From Pontibacterium sp049603715 (GTDB taxonomy: Bacteria; Pseudomonadota; Gammaproteobacteria; Pseudomonadales; Balneatricaceae), in assembly GCA_049603715.1 (NCBI GenBank), contig JBMYSW010000001.1:1-64000 (forward strand): a stretch of DNA of 64,000 nucleotides, read 5' to 3'. Under the pieces are notes generated by a model. The model had not been told where the DNA came from, did not search any database, and was given only the letters and a program-made list of their open reading frames with translations. Every line of letters begins with the position of its first letter. Within the stretch, counting starts at the first letter, position 1. A program made the translations under genes and the position numbers. Positions 1 through 9,659 of the stretch are shown here, piece by piece.

Positions 1-2
1 GC

Positions 3-626
<624 letters not shown>

Positions 627-732
627 CCTTTTGGGATGCAACAGGATTGCAACTGGATTATAGTGAAGGCTGCGGGCGAGCTCGCAGCGTGATCTAAATA
701 TCCCCTTTCTTTAAATTCGTGACTGAGCTTTC

Positions 733-1140
733 ATGGAAACATTTGAGTGGCTTGTAGCTGTTAGCGCCGCACTTTCTCTTTTATCGACGTTAGGTTTTAT
801 TAGCTTGTGGATAAAAAGCAGGCGACAAGCCGCACGCTTTAATGCCCTTGTGAACGTGTTAAAAGTTGAAATTCGCGCTATGAACAACGCCAGCATTGGT
901 GTTGGCCACCGTGTGGTTGATATTGAGAAAAAACTGAATATCGCCGTCGAAAAGCAAAGCGAACTTGAAAGCCGAGACCCTGATGCACTGGCTTACAGCC
1001 AAGCTTCACAGCTGATGGAAAAAGGCGCGACCGTCAGCGAAGTGATCGCCAGTTGTGGAATTGGTCGCCCCGAAGCTGAGCTAATGGCCTTGCTCCATAA
1101 AGAGCTTGGCAGCTCACCCCGCTTAAATCAGCCTAACTAA
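733..1140 (+). CDS. DUF2802 family membrane protein
   Basis: 135 residues. One N-terminal hydrophobic segment at about residues 6-27 is followed by a basic stretch and a helical, soluble region (likely short coiled coil, residues 35-80) and a compact C-terminal helical part that reads like a helix-turn-helix (about residues 85-125). This matches the DUF2802 family, which is found at the end of the chemotaxis/flagellar gene cluster in pseudomonads and relatives. It lies 106 bp after the CheW-like gene on the same strand. The function is not known; an accessory role in chemotaxis or flagellar function is inferred from position only. Confidence 0.75.
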   Translation: METFEWLVAVSAALSLLSTLGFISLWIKSRRQAARFNALVNVLKVEIRAMNNASIGVGHRVVDIEKKLNIAVEKQSELESRDPDALAYSQASQLMEKGATVSEVIASCGIGRPEAELMALLHKELGSSPRLNQPN

Positions 1141-1171
1141 GCCTTTCTATTTTTATGCTCAGTTTTTGTGC

Positions 1172-1537
1172 TCAGCTATGAGTGCTAGGCGTTAACGTCG
1201 GAACCTCTTCCCCTTCTTCAGACTTAAGCCGGTACGCAAAAGCGAGTACCTCGGCAATAGCGACGTACAAGTTTTCAGGGATTTCTTCTCCTACCGAGAG
1301 CTCTGCTAAAAAGGTCGCCAGCTCTGGATTGTGATGCACATAAATTTGATTCTCTTCGGCGAGCTGAAGGATTTGCTCTGCCACCAACCCACGACCCGAC
1401 GCCACAACTTGAGGTACTTTTCCCTCCTCGGGTTTGTACTTTAATGCCACTGCTCGCTGTTTCGGGTCGACAGCTGTATAAGTGTCGTCATTTTTGTTGC
1501 GACCGTCGTTAGGGCTTTGTGGGTTTTGCTTTGTCAT
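1172..1537 (-). CDS. FhlB-like EscU/YscU/FlhB C-terminal domain protein
   Basis: 121 residues corresponding only to the cytoplasmic C-terminal domain of FlhB, the switch protein of the flagellar type III export gate. The family signature AVALKY at about residues 30-35, the PQVVASGRG block and the AEVLAFAY motif near the end are visible. No membrane segments are present. The NPTH autocleavage motif that precedes the AVALKY block in true FlhB is replaced by DPKQ, so self-cleavage is not expected. Such stand-alone copies, called FhlB or FlhX in other bacteria, are linked to fliK, as here (24 bp downstream of the end of fliK on the same strand), and can partly substitute for the FlhB C-terminus. 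An AGGAG-type ribosome binding site lies before the ATG. Confidence 0.85.
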   Translation of the reverse strand: MTKQNPQSPNDGRNKNDDTYTAVDPKQRAVALKYKPEEGKVPQVVASGRGLVAEQILQLAEENQIYVHHNPELATFLAELSVGEEIPENLYVAIAEVLAFAYRLKSEEGEEVPTLTPSTHS

Positions 1538-1561
1538 TTTATTTACTCCTAACGCGGTCGT

Positions 1562-3598
1562 TTAGGCTTTTATGTCTACTAAGCTCACGCTGGGCTTAAA
1601 GCTCTCGCGCTCGGGTGCTGTGCCTAGGTGACACTGTACTTCCTCGCAATCGAGTCCTGCTGCGCCTAAAATAACGGATAAAGAGGCAAGCCGGTCGTTG
1701 GCGAGAGTAAAGGTGTCGGGGTGGTCACACCACAAGGTGAGATTGACTTGATCGTCGCCGCTAAGGCGAAGGTCGGCACTGATCATGCCTTTTTCCTCAA
1801 GGTCAATGTTTAAGCGAATTTGCCACTGACTAACTTGCGCATTCTCACTGTCCTCGTCGCTGCCATAGTGGAGTACAAGCTCTACAGGTCGAAAGCTGCC
1901 TTGAAACTGAATTGGTAGGTCTAAATTTAATGTTCGATCGTTGGGTAGTGCCTCATCTCGCTCGTTCTTGACCAATGGCAACGCAGCTTGTAATTGCTGC
2001 TGTAGAATGCGGCTGCCCATACGTTGCACTAAGTCATTGATAAACGGCGAGGGTTTGGCCGCAGCTTCACCCTGCAGTTGGTGTAACAAGGCTTTGATAT
2101 TGTCTCGAGGGATAGTTTCACCTTGGCTAAGCTGTCGTTCGGTAAAATGCCCGCCTTGTAATAGGTTTTGCTGAATAGTGGTGGGGCTGGGTGCATGGGC
2201 ACTGACACCAAACAAAGACAACAGTGACGTAAGAGCCGGGTAGCTTTTAAGCGTCGACTCAGGTAACTGAGCCACTTGATTAAGGCTAGTCGCCAGCGGC
2301 TGCTGTATCGGTAAAGCCTCTTTGAGCGCACTTGCGATAGCCTCGGGTGTGGCCTGTGTCGCTTTAACTGAAGCGGGCGGTGTTTGATTGAGGCTGGTGA
2401 CAGTGAGAGATTGATTCCCTGTTCGCTCAATTAAAACCGAAGCGTTGACCTCAAATTGGCTTGCGGAGCTAAAGTTAATGTTCTGGCCTGTGGCTAAGTT
2501 AGCTTGATAAAGGGTGGGCTGAGGCTGTGTCGTTGCCGTTTGCGAGTACGCAAGTGAGGAGGTTCCTTGGGCGACTGCTTGCTTAAGGGCTTGAGCCGAA
2601 TACAGCGCTTGTGTAGAGGGTGCTGTATTTGATGGGTGACGAGTCGCTCCTTGTATATTGGTTGCTGGTGTATTACCCGTGTTTGGCGCGGTTTGTAAGC
2701 GGCCTTGGCTTAAGGCGCTTTGATTTGACGAACCTTGATTTGGGGGGCTCGTTACCCCAGAGGCAGCCACCTGAGTGTTATTTGCTTGGGCTGCACTTTG
2801 ACTCGAATGGGCGGCAGGATTAGCACCTGTATTCGCATTCGTTGCTTGTATTTGGGCTGTTTGCGTTATTTGAGCGGTTAGTGCCGATGGTGAGCTCGGC
2901 GTTGGCGAGGCGTTCGCCGTTGCACCGCTACTTGTCGGTAGACTATTAGGCGGCTGAGTCGTTTGCGTAGCGGTACTTTGTGTACTTGTCGCCTGAGCGC
3001 CAGCGGCTTTAGTCGGGCTGGTGGTCAGCTGACTGTTTTGTGGCCCGATATTTGCTGACTCTAGTTGGCCTGTTTGTGAAAAACCCGCTGTGCCAAGTGA
3101 GCTTTGTGGTATACGTGGTGTTGCGTTGGTTGCACTACTGGTTTGGCTACTGGCGGTAATAGTGGCACTGGTTGGCTGTTTTAGGGGTAAGGTATTTTCT
3201 GAGGTGTAGTTGGTTAGCTGGGCTTGATATTTAATGCCTTCTGTCACCAAGGGCGGAACTGGTAAAGTGGATGCCGTAGCTGTAGGTGCTGGCGTCGATG
3301 CAGCCGTTGATGTAACCGATACCGTCACCTGTAAACTCTGACCAGAGGGGCCTGCCCCAGCGTTTGCTTGGTTGCTATTGATCGATAAGTTGACTTGGGT
3401 GCCCGTTTCCAGCGGTTGGCTTGTTTGTAGGCTAATTGGCCCTTGAGGTGTTTGAATTTGGGTTGTGTAAACACCGCTATTAGCTGAGGAAGGTTGTGAG
3501 GATTGTACTGTACCCGCAACACTGCCTTGTGCCGGCAGCCTTGGTTGCGACCCTTCGGAAGGCTGAATAATGCTCAAAAAGCTAGACTTGGGTAGCAT
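1562..3598 (-). CDS. fliK: FliK, flagellar hook-length control protein
   Basis: 678 residues. The first ~380 residues are low complexity, very rich in Ser, Thr, Gln, Ala, Asn and Pro, as expected of the secreted ruler part of FliK. The C-terminal ~140 residues (about 530-665) form the conserved Flg_hook domain, recognisable by the FRPVELVLHYG and WQIRLNIDLEEKG stretches and the following beta-rich segment. FliK measures the hook and triggers the FlhB substrate switch from hook to filament export. Its neighbour downstream encodes a stand-alone FlhB-type C-terminal domain, which supports the assignment. The N-terminal region shows no homology that I can name. Confidence 0.85.
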   Translation of the reverse strand: MLPKSSFLSIIQPSEGSQPRLPAQGSVAGTVQSSQPSSANSGVYTTQIQTPQGPISLQTSQPLETGTQVNLSINSNQANAGAGPSGQSLQVTVSVTSTAASTPAPTATASTLPVPPLVTEGIKYQAQLTNYTSENTLPLKQPTSATITASSQTSSATNATPRIPQSSLGTAGFSQTGQLESANIGPQNSQLTTSPTKAAGAQATSTQSTATQTTQPPNSLPTSSGATANASPTPSSPSALTAQITQTAQIQATNANTGANPAAHSSQSAAQANNTQVAASGVTSPPNQGSSNQSALSQGRLQTAPNTGNTPATNIQGATRHPSNTAPSTQALYSAQALKQAVAQGTSSLAYSQTATTQPQPTLYQANLATGQNINFSSASQFEVNASVLIERTGNQSLTVTSLNQTPPASVKATQATPEAIASALKEALPIQQPLATSLNQVAQLPESTLKSYPALTSLLSLFGVSAHAPSPTTIQQNLLQGGHFTERQLSQGETIPRDNIKALLHQLQGEAAAKPSPFINDLVQRMGSRILQQQLQAALPLVKNERDEALPNDRTLNLDLPIQFQGSFRPVELVLHYGSDEDSENAQVSQWQIRLNIDLEEKGMISADLRLSGDDQVNLTLWCDHPDTFTLANDRLASLSVILGAAGLDCEEVQCHLGTAPERESFKPSVSLVDIKA

Positions 3599-3681
3599 GT
3601 TAATCCTTCTTTGGAATGTACTTTCGCCGCAAGTAATGTGTATATAATAGTGCGTTTAAACAAACCTTGAGCCTATTTGTA

Positions 3682-3802
3682 GCCCGAAAGGGCATGAATT
3701 CCCAGCGGTTGTGATTAAAAGATTTGTTTTAAATAAGTCTATGTGTTCATCCCGTTAAGAACAAAAGATGAGCAAAAGTGGCGAGCCGCTTAAATCACAA
3801 CC
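3682..3802. other. Structured intergenic segment between fliK and ccmA
   Basis: The ~290-bp divergent gap between fliK (minus) and ccmA (plus) holds two visible structures: a hairpin GCCC-GAAA-GGGC at 3682-3693 with a GNRA-type loop, and a 10-bp inverted repeat GGTTGTGATT (3707-3716) / AATCACAACC (3793-3802) spanning ~75 bp. The region should also carry both promoters. No open frame of interest is seen. Confidence 0.4.
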
Positions 3803-3891
3803 CTAACTAGCCTTCGTTGCGATACAAATTGCACGAGGCAAATGACTAAATTCAAGTGACGAATAGTTCAAGTGACTAAGAGACGTTGTTG

Positions 3892-4536
3892 GTGAGTGAA
3901 CTACTGTTAAGTGCAAAAGACATAGACTGTGAAAGAGACGATCGCTTGCTCTTTCATCGGTTGAGTTTTGATGTTTGCGCGGGCGACCTCGTTCAAATCG
4001 AAGGTCCGAACGGCAGCGGCAAAACGTCACTCCTGCGTATCCTTTCCGGCTTATCCCGCCACTTTGAGGGGGAGTTTTTATGGAAGGGGCAAGAAGCAGC
4101 GCATCAAAGCGAAGACTTTTATCAAAACCTCCTCTATTTTGGCCATAAACCCGGCGTTAAAGCGGCGCTGACTCCTCGCGAAAACCTTGCATGGTATGTA
4201 GCCATGTACCCCACACAGCCAGATATTTCGATTGACCATGCTTTAGCACAAGTTGGGCTTTCAGGCTTTGAGGATGTTCCTTGTCGTGCCTTATCGGCGG
4301 GGCAGCAACGCCGAGTGAGCTTGGCGCGCTTACACATCAGTGCGAGCCAGCTTTGGGTGCTGGATGAGCCTTTTACAGCCATAGACAAACAGGGTGTGGC
4401 CGAGCAAGAGGCACTGATCGCGCAACATGCGGCAAATGGCGGTGCGGTGATTATTACTACCCACCATGCGCTTAACGGCAAAGGCGACATTAAAAAGATC
4501 AACCTCGCCGACTTCACTTTGGAGGCCGATGTATGA
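3892..4536 (+). CDS. ccmA: CcmA, heme exporter ATP-binding protein
   Basis: ATPase of the CcmAB(C) ABC transporter, which releases heme-loaded CcmE during cytochrome c maturation at the inner membrane. Walker A GPNGSGKTS, the signature LSAGQQRR and Walker B LWVLDEP are all present, as is the switch His region (TTHH). About 214 residues, the usual size. The frame opens with TTG, TTG, GTG at 3886, 3889 and 3892; the GTG at 3892 is preferred because the AAGAGA-like ribosome binding site ends 8-9 nt before it and the protein then begins like homologues. Its stop overlaps the ATG of ccmB by 4 nt. Confidence 0.93.
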   Translation: MSELLLSAKDIDCERDDRLLFHRLSFDVCAGDLVQIEGPNGSGKTSLLRILSGLSRHFEGEFLWKGQEAAHQSEDFYQNLLYFGHKPGVKAALTPRENLAWYVAMYPTQPDISIDHALAQVGLSGFEDVPCRALSAGQQRRVSLARLHISASQLWVLDEPFTAIDKQGVAEQEALIAQHAANGGAVIITTHHALNGKGDIKKINLADFTLEADV

Positions 4537-5201
4537 GTGTCTTTAGTGCAGTCCTCAAACGCGACCTGCTCTTGCTGTTCAGAAACCGCGGCGAGCTCAT
4601 GAACCCGTTGGTGTTCTTTTTGTTGGTGGCGAGCCTATTTCCTTTGGGTGTGGACCCAGATCCGCGCTTTTTATCCAAAATCGCACCCGGTTTAGTATGG
4701 GTTGCAGCGCTCTTATCCACACTCTTAGCGTTAGATACCCTGTTCAGGGCCGACTACGACGACGGAACCCTAGAGCAGCTTTTGCTCAGCCCACAGCCGA
4801 CTTACGTTATTGTGTTAGCCAAAGTCATCGCCCATTGGCTATTAACGGGCTTACCCTTGGTGCTTATTTCGCCCTTGTTAGGCTTGATGCTGTTTTTACC
4901 TAGCGAGGGCATGGTCGGCTTGATGCTGAGTTTACTACTAGGCACCCCCAGCCTATGTTTGATGGGGGCGATTGGCGCGGCATTAACCGTCGGTCTTAAA
5001 AAAGGCGGGATGCTCGTATCCTTGCTGGTATTACCCTTGTATGTGCCGGTGCTTATTTTTGGCTCGGCAGCGGTGCAAGGGGCGATTGTAGGTACACCGA
5101 TCAACGGTTTGCTCGCGCTGCTGGGGGCTTTTTTAGCCTTGGCTTTGGTGATAGCGCCCTTGGCCGTATCGGTGGCGTTAAAAATTTCTGTCAGTGAATA
5201 A
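4533..5201 (+). CDS. ccmB: CcmB, heme exporter permease
   Basis: 222 residues with six hydrophobic segments, the normal size and topology of the CcmB subunit of the heme-handling ABC transporter. The N-terminus carries the conserved family pattern of a cytoplasmic helix rich in Arg followed by NPLVFFLLVASLFPLG. It starts inside the ATGA overlap with ccmA, so translation is coupled, and is followed 14 bp later by ccmC. Together with CcmA it powers release of holo-CcmE from CcmC. Confidence 0.95.
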   Translation: MSVFSAVLKRDLLLLFRNRGELMNPLVFFLLVASLFPLGVDPDPRFLSKIAPGLVWVAALLSTLLALDTLFRADYDDGTLEQLLLSPQPTYVIVLAKVIAHWLLTGLPLVLISPLLGLMLFLPSEGMVGLMLSLLLGTPSLCLMGAIGAALTVGLKKGGMLVSLLVLPLYVPVLIFGSAAVQGAIVGTPINGLLALLGAFLALALVIAPLAVSVALKISVSE

Positions 5202-5215
5202 TTGAGAGTTGCTCT

Positions 5216-6001
5216 ATGGCCGCTTCAAATAAATGGTTACCCAAATGGTTTTTTCAGCTGGCATCGCCGCGCTGGGCTTACCAGTTTTTTAACACACTTA
5301 TTCCTTACTTTGCGGTGGCTGCAGCCCTGCTCTTGAGTGTGGGTGTTGTTTGGGGGCTGTTTTTTGCGCCGCCTGACTATCAACAAGGCAATAGCTTTCG
5401 CATTATTTATGTCCATGTGCCTGCAGCGATCTTAGCTCAGTCTTGCTACATGCTGATGGCACTGGCCGGAGCCATAGGCTTAATTTGGAAAATGAAAGTA
5501 GCCGACATGGTGGCCAAGTCCGTTGCGCCCATTGGTGTTTCAATGGCCATTTTGGCGCTGCTAAGTGGTGCTATTTGGGGTAAGCCGACGTGGGGCACTT
5601 GGTGGGAGTGGGATGCACGGCTCACCTCCATGCTCATTTTAATGTTTTTGTACTTTGGCGTGATCGCGCTGAACGCAGCCATCGAAAACCAAACCAGTGC
5701 GGCACAAGCAACCGCCGTGCTATCACTCGTTGGTCTCGTCAATATCCCCATCATCAAATACTCAGTGGAGTGGTGGAACACACTACATCAACCCGCCACG
5801 TTTACACTCACCGAAAAACCCGCCATGCCGGCCGAGATGTGGCTGCCTCTATTGGTGATGGTGCTTGGTTTTTACTGCTTATTTGCAGTGTGTTTAATGC
5901 TAAGAACCCGCAACGAAATTTTAGAGCGCGAAAAGCGCGCAGGCTGGGTGGCAGAAGTGTTAGCACCAACGTCTGAAAAACAGCCGACAAAAGAGGTCTA
6001 A
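5216..6001 (+). CDS. ccmC: CcmC, heme delivery protein
   Basis: 261 residues and six predicted membrane helices. The tryptophan-rich periplasmic WWD motif is seen as WGTWWEWDARLTS, with the flanking conserved His residues (HVPAAI before it and the LHQPAT segment after it) that ligate heme. CcmC loads heme covalently onto CcmE. The ATG has a GAGAG-type site upstream. The stop codon lies immediately before the start of ccmD. Confidence 0.95.
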   Translation: MAASNKWLPKWFFQLASPRWAYQFFNTLIPYFAVAAALLLSVGVVWGLFFAPPDYQQGNSFRIIYVHVPAAILAQSCYMLMALAGAIGLIWKMKVADMVAKSVAPIGVSMAILALLSGAIWGKPTWGTWWEWDARLTSMLILMFLYFGVIALNAAIENQTSAAQATAVLSLVGLVNIPIIKYSVEWWNTLHQPATFTLTEKPAMPAEMWLPLLVMVLGFYCLFAVCLMLRTRNEILEREKRAGWVAEVLAPTSEKQPTKEV

Positions 6002-6002
6002 C

Positions 6003-6176
6003 ATGGCTGATTTACTCGAATACTTAGCAATGGATGGTCATGGCTTATATGTATGGCTGAGTTACGGCCTAGCTTTTGTGCTTTTGTCTGCCAATGTCGT
6101 TATGCCTTTGTTGGGCTACAAACAAACGAAGCAGCGTTTAGTTAAGCGCTTGCGTCGCGAGGGGAAATTAAAATGA
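6003..6176 (+). CDS. ccmD: CcmD, small heme exporter subunit
   Basis: 57 residues. It begins MADLLEYLAMDGHGLYVWLS, which is the family pattern (an amphipathic start with the conserved GxHxxYVW segment), continues as one membrane helix around residues 17-38 and ends in a strongly basic cytoplasmic tail. CcmD holds CcmC and CcmE together and helps release holo-CcmE. The start is 1 nt after the ccmC stop and the stop overlaps the ATG of ccmE. It is easily missed because of its size. Confidence 0.93.
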   Translation: MADLLEYLAMDGHGLYVWLSYGLAFVLLSANVVMPLLGYKQTKQRLVKRLRREGKLK

Positions 6177-6628
6177 CACCCAAACGTAAACAACGGTTAT
6201 ATCTGGTTCTTTTTATTGTTTTTGGTGCCAGCATCGCCATTGGCTTAACTGTATACGCCTTGTCGAGCAGCATTAATTTGTTCTACTCGCCAACTCAAAT
6301 CGCTAAAGGCGAGGCGCCTGCGGGCACGCGTATGCGGGTCGGTGGCATGGTGGTTGAAGGCAGTGTCGTCCGTGACTCTCAAAGTCTTAAAGTTCAGTTT
6401 GACTTAACCGACTTTGCCGAGAGTGTAACGGTGCAGTACGAAGGCATTTTGCCGGACCTTTTCCGCGAAGGCCAAGGTATTGTGGCACAAGGCGAATTAA
6501 ACGCGCAGGGCGTGGTAGAAGCGTATGAAGTACTGGCCAAGCACGACGAAAATTACATGCCGCCCGAAGTTGCACAAGCGCTAGAGGCCGCAGGTAAACT
6601 GCCAGGTACAGAGGGAGCGAGGGAATGA
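6173..6628 (+). CDS. ccmE: CcmE, heme chaperone
   Basis: 151 residues: short basic N-terminus, one membrane anchor (about residues 8-30) and a periplasmic OB-fold domain. The heme-attachment motif VLAKHDENYMPPE near residue 122 carries the conserved His that binds heme covalently and the following Tyr. CcmE carries heme from CcmC to CcmF. It overlaps both ccmD and ccmF by 4 nt. Confidence 0.96.
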   Translation: MTPKRKQRLYLVLFIVFGASIAIGLTVYALSSSINLFYSPTQIAKGEAPAGTRMRVGGMVVEGSVVRDSQSLKVQFDLTDFAESVTVQYEGILPDLFREGQGIVAQGELNAQGVVEAYEVLAKHDENYMPPEVAQALEAAGKLPGTEGARE

Positions 6629-8583
6629 TTCCAGAGTTAGGCCAATACGCACTGATTATTGCATTGTGTTTATCCGTGGTACTTGCTATCACGCCGTTAT
6701 ACGGTGCGGTGGTTAAGCAAGGGTACTGGGTTTCAACGGCGCGTCCGTTTGCTGTTAGCCTGTTTTGTTTTGTCGCTTTTAGCTTTGCGTGTTTGGTATA
6801 CGCATTTGTCACCGACGATTTTTCGGTGCGTTATGTCGCCAATAACTCGAATACGGCGCTGCCCATGGCTTACAAGGTAAGTGCTGTGTGGGGCGGCCAT
6901 GAAGGCTCGCTGCTTTTGTGGGTCCTTATTCTTGTTGGCTGGATTTTGGCCGTTGCGCTTAAGAGTAAAGACTTGCCCGACGAAATCGTGGCTTATGTAT
7001 TGTCTGTTATGGGCATGATCGCTATTGGCTTTATCTCTTTTACACTGTTCACCTCCAGCCCTTTTGAGCGCAACTTGCCGTTTGCACCGGCCGAAGGCGG
7101 AGACCTAAACCCCTTATTGCAGGACTTTGGACTGATTATTCACCCGCCTATGCTCTACATGGGATACGTGGGCTTTTCGGTGGCTTTTGCCTTTGCTATT
7201 GCTGCATTAATGACGGGTAAGTTGGATGCCGCCTGGGCGCGCTGGTCCCGCCCATGGACCAACGTCGCTTGGGCGTTTTTGACCTTAGGTATCGCGCTGG
7301 GCAGCTGGTGGGCATATTACGAGCTTGGCTGGGGCGGCTGGTGGTTTTGGGACCCAGTAGAAAACGCATCATTTATGCCTTGGCTGGTGGGTACCGCCTT
7401 GATTCACAGCTTGGCCGTTACCGAAAAACGTGGCGTATTTAAAAGCTGGACTGTTTTGTTGGCGATTTGCGCCTTCTCATTGAGCTTGTTAGGAACCTTC
7501 TTGGTCCGTTCAGGCGTGCTGACTTCTGTGCATGCGTTTGCCTCTGACCCAGAGCGTGGCTTGTTTATTTTGGTGTTCTTGGCGCTCGCAGTGGGTGGCT
7601 CTTTAACCTTGTACGCACTGCGTGCGGGTTCTGTGAAAGCCGAGTCGCGCTTTACCCTTATCTCGCGCGAAACCCTGCTATTAACCAACAATGTGATTTT
7701 GGTGGTTTCGGCACTGATGGTGCTTTTGGGAACTCTCTACCCCTTACTGTTAGATGCTCTAACGGGGCAAAAGCTATCGGTAGGGCCACCGTACTTCAAT
7801 GCGGTGTTTGTTCCGTTAATGGCTATTTTGGTGGTGTTTTTGGGTATTGGTATTGTCACCCGTTGGAAAAGCACCAGCACCGAGTTTTTGATTAAACAGC
7901 TAACCTTGCCATTGGCTGCGGCAGTGGTGCTAACACTGATGTCGTCTTTTGCTTTAACGCATATCGACGTGTGGGCTGTAGTAGGGCTGTTTTTGTCTTA
8001 TTGGATTTTGGCCACAGGCGTTCGCGATGTTTGGAATCGAGTAAGCCACCGTGCAAACCCAATCAGCGCTCTGGGTAACTTACCACGTGGGTACGTGGGT
8101 ATGTGGCTTGCGCACATCGGCTTTGCGATCACCATTGTGGGTGTTGCAATGGTTACTGCCTTTAGCGAAAACAAAGATTTGCGTATGGAACCCGGTGACC
8201 GCCAAGTCTTTACGGACTACACCTTTGTTTTTGATGGCGCGGGTGTTGTCGACGGCCCTAACTACAAATCGGACATGGGCCAAATTCGTGTGCTTAAAGG
8301 CGACGAGTTGGTGACGACCCTTTACCCTGAGAAGCGTTTGTATTTGGCGCGGGGTAATGTCATGACCGAGGCTGCAATTGATGCAGGCCTGTTCCGCGAC
8401 TTGTATGTGGCACTTGGTGAGCCGCTGGGTGGTGGTGCTTGGGCTGTTCGTATTCAGCACAAACCTTACGTGCGTTGGATTTGGTTAGGCGGTTTATTTA
8501 TGACCTTTGGTGGCCTCTTGTCGGCAAGTGACAAGCGCTATCGCAAACGCCGTAAAACCACGGCACAAGTGGCCAGTGCATAA
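6625..8583 (+). CDS. ccmF: CcmF, heme lyase subunit
   Basis: 652 residues, polytopic (around fifteen membrane segments). The WWD heme-handling motif is seen as WGGWWFWDPVENASF near residue 235 and conserved periplasmic His residues surround it (for example WGGHEGS near residue 90). CcmF, with CcmH and CcmI, transfers heme from CcmE to apocytochrome CXXCH motifs. Length is typical. Starts in an ATGA overlap with ccmE. Confidence 0.97.
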   Translation: MIPELGQYALIIALCLSVVLAITPLYGAVVKQGYWVSTARPFAVSLFCFVAFSFACLVYAFVTDDFSVRYVANNSNTALPMAYKVSAVWGGHEGSLLLWVLILVGWILAVALKSKDLPDEIVAYVLSVMGMIAIGFISFTLFTSSPFERNLPFAPAEGGDLNPLLQDFGLIIHPPMLYMGYVGFSVAFAFAIAALMTGKLDAAWARWSRPWTNVAWAFLTLGIALGSWWAYYELGWGGWWFWDPVENASFMPWLVGTALIHSLAVTEKRGVFKSWTVLLAICAFSLSLLGTFLVRSGVLTSVHAFASDPERGLFILVFLALAVGGSLTLYALRAGSVKAESRFTLISRETLLLTNNVILVVSALMVLLGTLYPLLLDALTGQKLSVGPPYFNAVFVPLMAILVVFLGIGIVTRWKSTSTEFLIKQLTLPLAAAVVLTLMSSFALTHIDVWAVVGLFLSYWILATGVRDVWNRVSHRANPISALGNLPRGYVGMWLAHIGFAITIVGVAMVTAFSENKDLRMEPGDRQVFTDYTFVFDGAGVVDGPNYKSDMGQIRVLKGDELVTTLYPEKRLYLARGNVMTEAAIDAGLFRDLYVALGEPLGGGAWAVRIQHKPYVRWIWLGGLFMTFGGLLSASDKRYRKRRKTTAQVASA

Positions 8584-8595
8584 GGGGGAGATGAG

Positions 8596-9135
8596 ATGAA
8601 AAAGCTATTTGCATTTATACCCTTGGTTTTATTTATTGTGATGGGTGCCTTTTTGTACAAAGGCTTAAGCCTAGACCCGACACACCTGCCATCGGCACGA
8701 CTAGATCAGCCGTTTCCTGCCTTTAGTTTGCAGGCTTTGGCTGACGAGCAGCAAACACTGTCGCAGCAGGATATTTTAGGCCAGCCAGCATTGGTAAATG
8801 TTTGGGCGACCTGGTGTCCTTCGTGTAAAGAAGAGCACGAAAAGCTAAACGAAATTAAGGCTATGGGTTACACCATTCATGGCATTAACTACAAAGACGA
8901 TCGGGCGAAAGCCAAGGAATGGTTGCAAATTTACCAAGACCCTTATCGCCTCAATATCTACGATCCTAAAGGGCTACTAGGTATCGACTTGGGTGTTTAC
9001 GGTGCGCCAGAAACCTACGTGATCGATGCCAAAGGGGTGATTCGCTATCGCCACGTCGGAGTTGTGGATGATAAAAGCTGGCCTGCACTTAAAGCCTTGG
9101 TAGATGAGTTACAGCAAGAGGTGGCTAGCCGATGA
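8596..9135 (+). CDS. ccmG: CcmG/DsbE, thiol:disulfide oxidoreductase
   Basis: 179 residues with one N-terminal membrane anchor (residues ~5-23) and a periplasmic thioredoxin fold. The active site is WATWCPSCKEE, the WCPxC form typical of CcmG, and the cis-proline loop GAPETYVID is present. It keeps apocytochrome c or CcmH cysteines reduced. A purine-rich GGGGGAG site precedes the ATG. The stop overlaps ccmH. Confidence 0.95.
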   Translation: MKKLFAFIPLVLFIVMGAFLYKGLSLDPTHLPSARLDQPFPAFSLQALADEQQTLSQQDILGQPALVNVWATWCPSCKEEHEKLNEIKAMGYTIHGINYKDDRAKAKEWLQIYQDPYRLNIYDPKGLLGIDLGVYGAPETYVIDAKGVIRYRHVGVVDDKSWPALKALVDELQQEVASR

Positions 9136-9659
9136 CATTCGTTCAGCAAATACGCGCGGTTTGCCTGTTCTTATTTATGGCGGCCAGCAGTGTGGTGGTT
9201 GCGAGTATTGATGTATACGAGTTTCAGAGCGATGAGGCTCGAGAGCGCTTTCATAGTCTTACCGAAGAGCTGCGCTGCCCTAAGTGTCAAAACCAAAACC
9301 TAGCCGACTCTAACTCAGGTATCTCGCAAGACCTCCGTCAACAGGTTTACCAAATGATTGACGAAGGTAAGTCTGACGAGCAAGTGGTGGACTTTATGGT
9401 GGCGCGCTATGGCGAGTTTGTACGCTACAAGCCTAAAGTTTCTCCCGAAACCTACCTTCTATGGTATGGCCCTTATGCTTTGTTAGCCTTTGGCTTTTTG
9501 ACGATTTTATTGATTGTGCGACACCAGCGGTCGTTGGCCCGTCAACGTAGTGTGGAAGCATCATCAAATGACGCCAGTCAGGTGGTACATAAAGGCCTAA
9601 GTGACGAAGAAGCCAATGCTCTTGATGCGCTGCTAGATAAAAAGGATTCGGCTAAATGA
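9132..9659 (+). CDS. ccmH: CcmH, apocytochrome c reductase
   Basis: 175 residues: signal peptide at 1-24, then the conserved redox motif LRCPKCQNQNL near residue 50, a helical domain, one membrane helix around residues 110-130 and a short cytoplasmic tail. This is the short CcmH, with the TPR part carried by a separate ccmI gene (in E. coli the two are fused). It forms mixed disulfides with apocytochrome c. Overlaps both neighbours by 4 nt. Confidence 0.95.
   Translation: MTFVQQIRAVCLFLFMAASSVVVASIDVYEFQSDEARERFHSLTEELRCPKCQNQNLADSNSGISQDLRQQVYQMIDEGKSDEQVVDFMVARYGEFVRYKPKVSPETYLLWYGPYALLAFGFLTILLIVRHQRSLARQRSVEASSNDASQVVHKGLSDEEANALDALLDKKDSAK

Noticed and set aside
1941..3522. Several overlapping open frames opposite or inside fliK
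   Set aside because: They arise from the low-complexity composition of fliK, have no ribosome binding sites and no recognisable protein features.
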